Shown: positions 5,207 to 5,245 of the stretch, in pieces | Position numbering within the stretch: position 1 is the stretch's first letter | Layout: each line of letters opens with the position of its first letter | Assembly (NCBI GenBank): GCA_035315685.1 | Contig: DATFXR010000416.1 | Span: 1 to 5,245 of the forward strand | Length of the DNA: 5,245 nucleotides | Source of the DNA: QHWK01 sp035315685 | Lineage (GTDB): Bacteria > Acidobacteriota > Vicinamibacteria > Vicinamibacterales > CAVVIG01 | Direction: 5' to 3' | Made by a program: the position numbers and the translations under genes | The notes under the pieces: generated by a model | The model's database searches: none | What the model saw: only the letters and a program-made list of their open reading frames with translations | What the model was told of the DNA's origin: nothing

Positions 5207-5245
5207 GTCCGAATACGACGCGGTGCACCGGCGAGTGGCGCGAGG

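Overview
The window is high-GC DNA (about two thirds G+C by eye) with bacterial gene layout. The gene families present are a DUF885 metal-dependent hydrolase, a bacterial TIR protein, a lectin-like (DUF1554/endostatin-like fold) lipoprotein and an NHL-repeat propeller. Together with palindromic 'CGCAGAGAA'-type intergenic repeats they suggest an Acidobacteriota genome, perhaps of the Vicinamibacteria type. That assignment is inference from gene style; no rRNA or marker gene is present.

Layout: (1) 1 to about 1521, minus strand, is a DUF885-family hydrolase whose C-terminus runs off the left edge. (2) 1628-2557, plus strand, is a TIR-domain protein with one membrane span and a C-terminal beta-rich domain. 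It is divergent from DUF885, and the two share a compact region with apparent back-to-back promoters. (3) 2669-3367, minus strand, is a small lectin-like lipoprotein, convergent with the TIR gene. (4) 3368-3647 has no confident gene, but a minus-strand open stretch there may be a small or decayed gene, and a TATAAT box sits at its right end. (5) 3648-4037, plus strand, is a small unrecognised membrane or exported protein. (6) 4119-5195, minus strand, is an exported NHL beta-propeller protein, convergent with (5).

The most distinctive structure is repetitive. Two related palindromic elements of about 82 bp, built from 9-bp units (1425-1507 and 2580-2660), bracket the TIR gene. The first appears to lie inside the 5' coding part of the DUF885 gene and to encode the hydrophobic core of its lipoprotein signal peptide. 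A different, AT-rich inverted repeat (4009-4107) separates the last two genes and supplies the final codons and stop of the small plus-strand gene.

Most products look exported or membrane-bound (two probable lipoproteins, one signal-peptide protein, two membrane-anchored proteins). No operon is visible: each gene is flanked by a gene on the other strand, so a shared pathway cannot be argued from this window. The TIR protein is the only candidate for signalling or defence.
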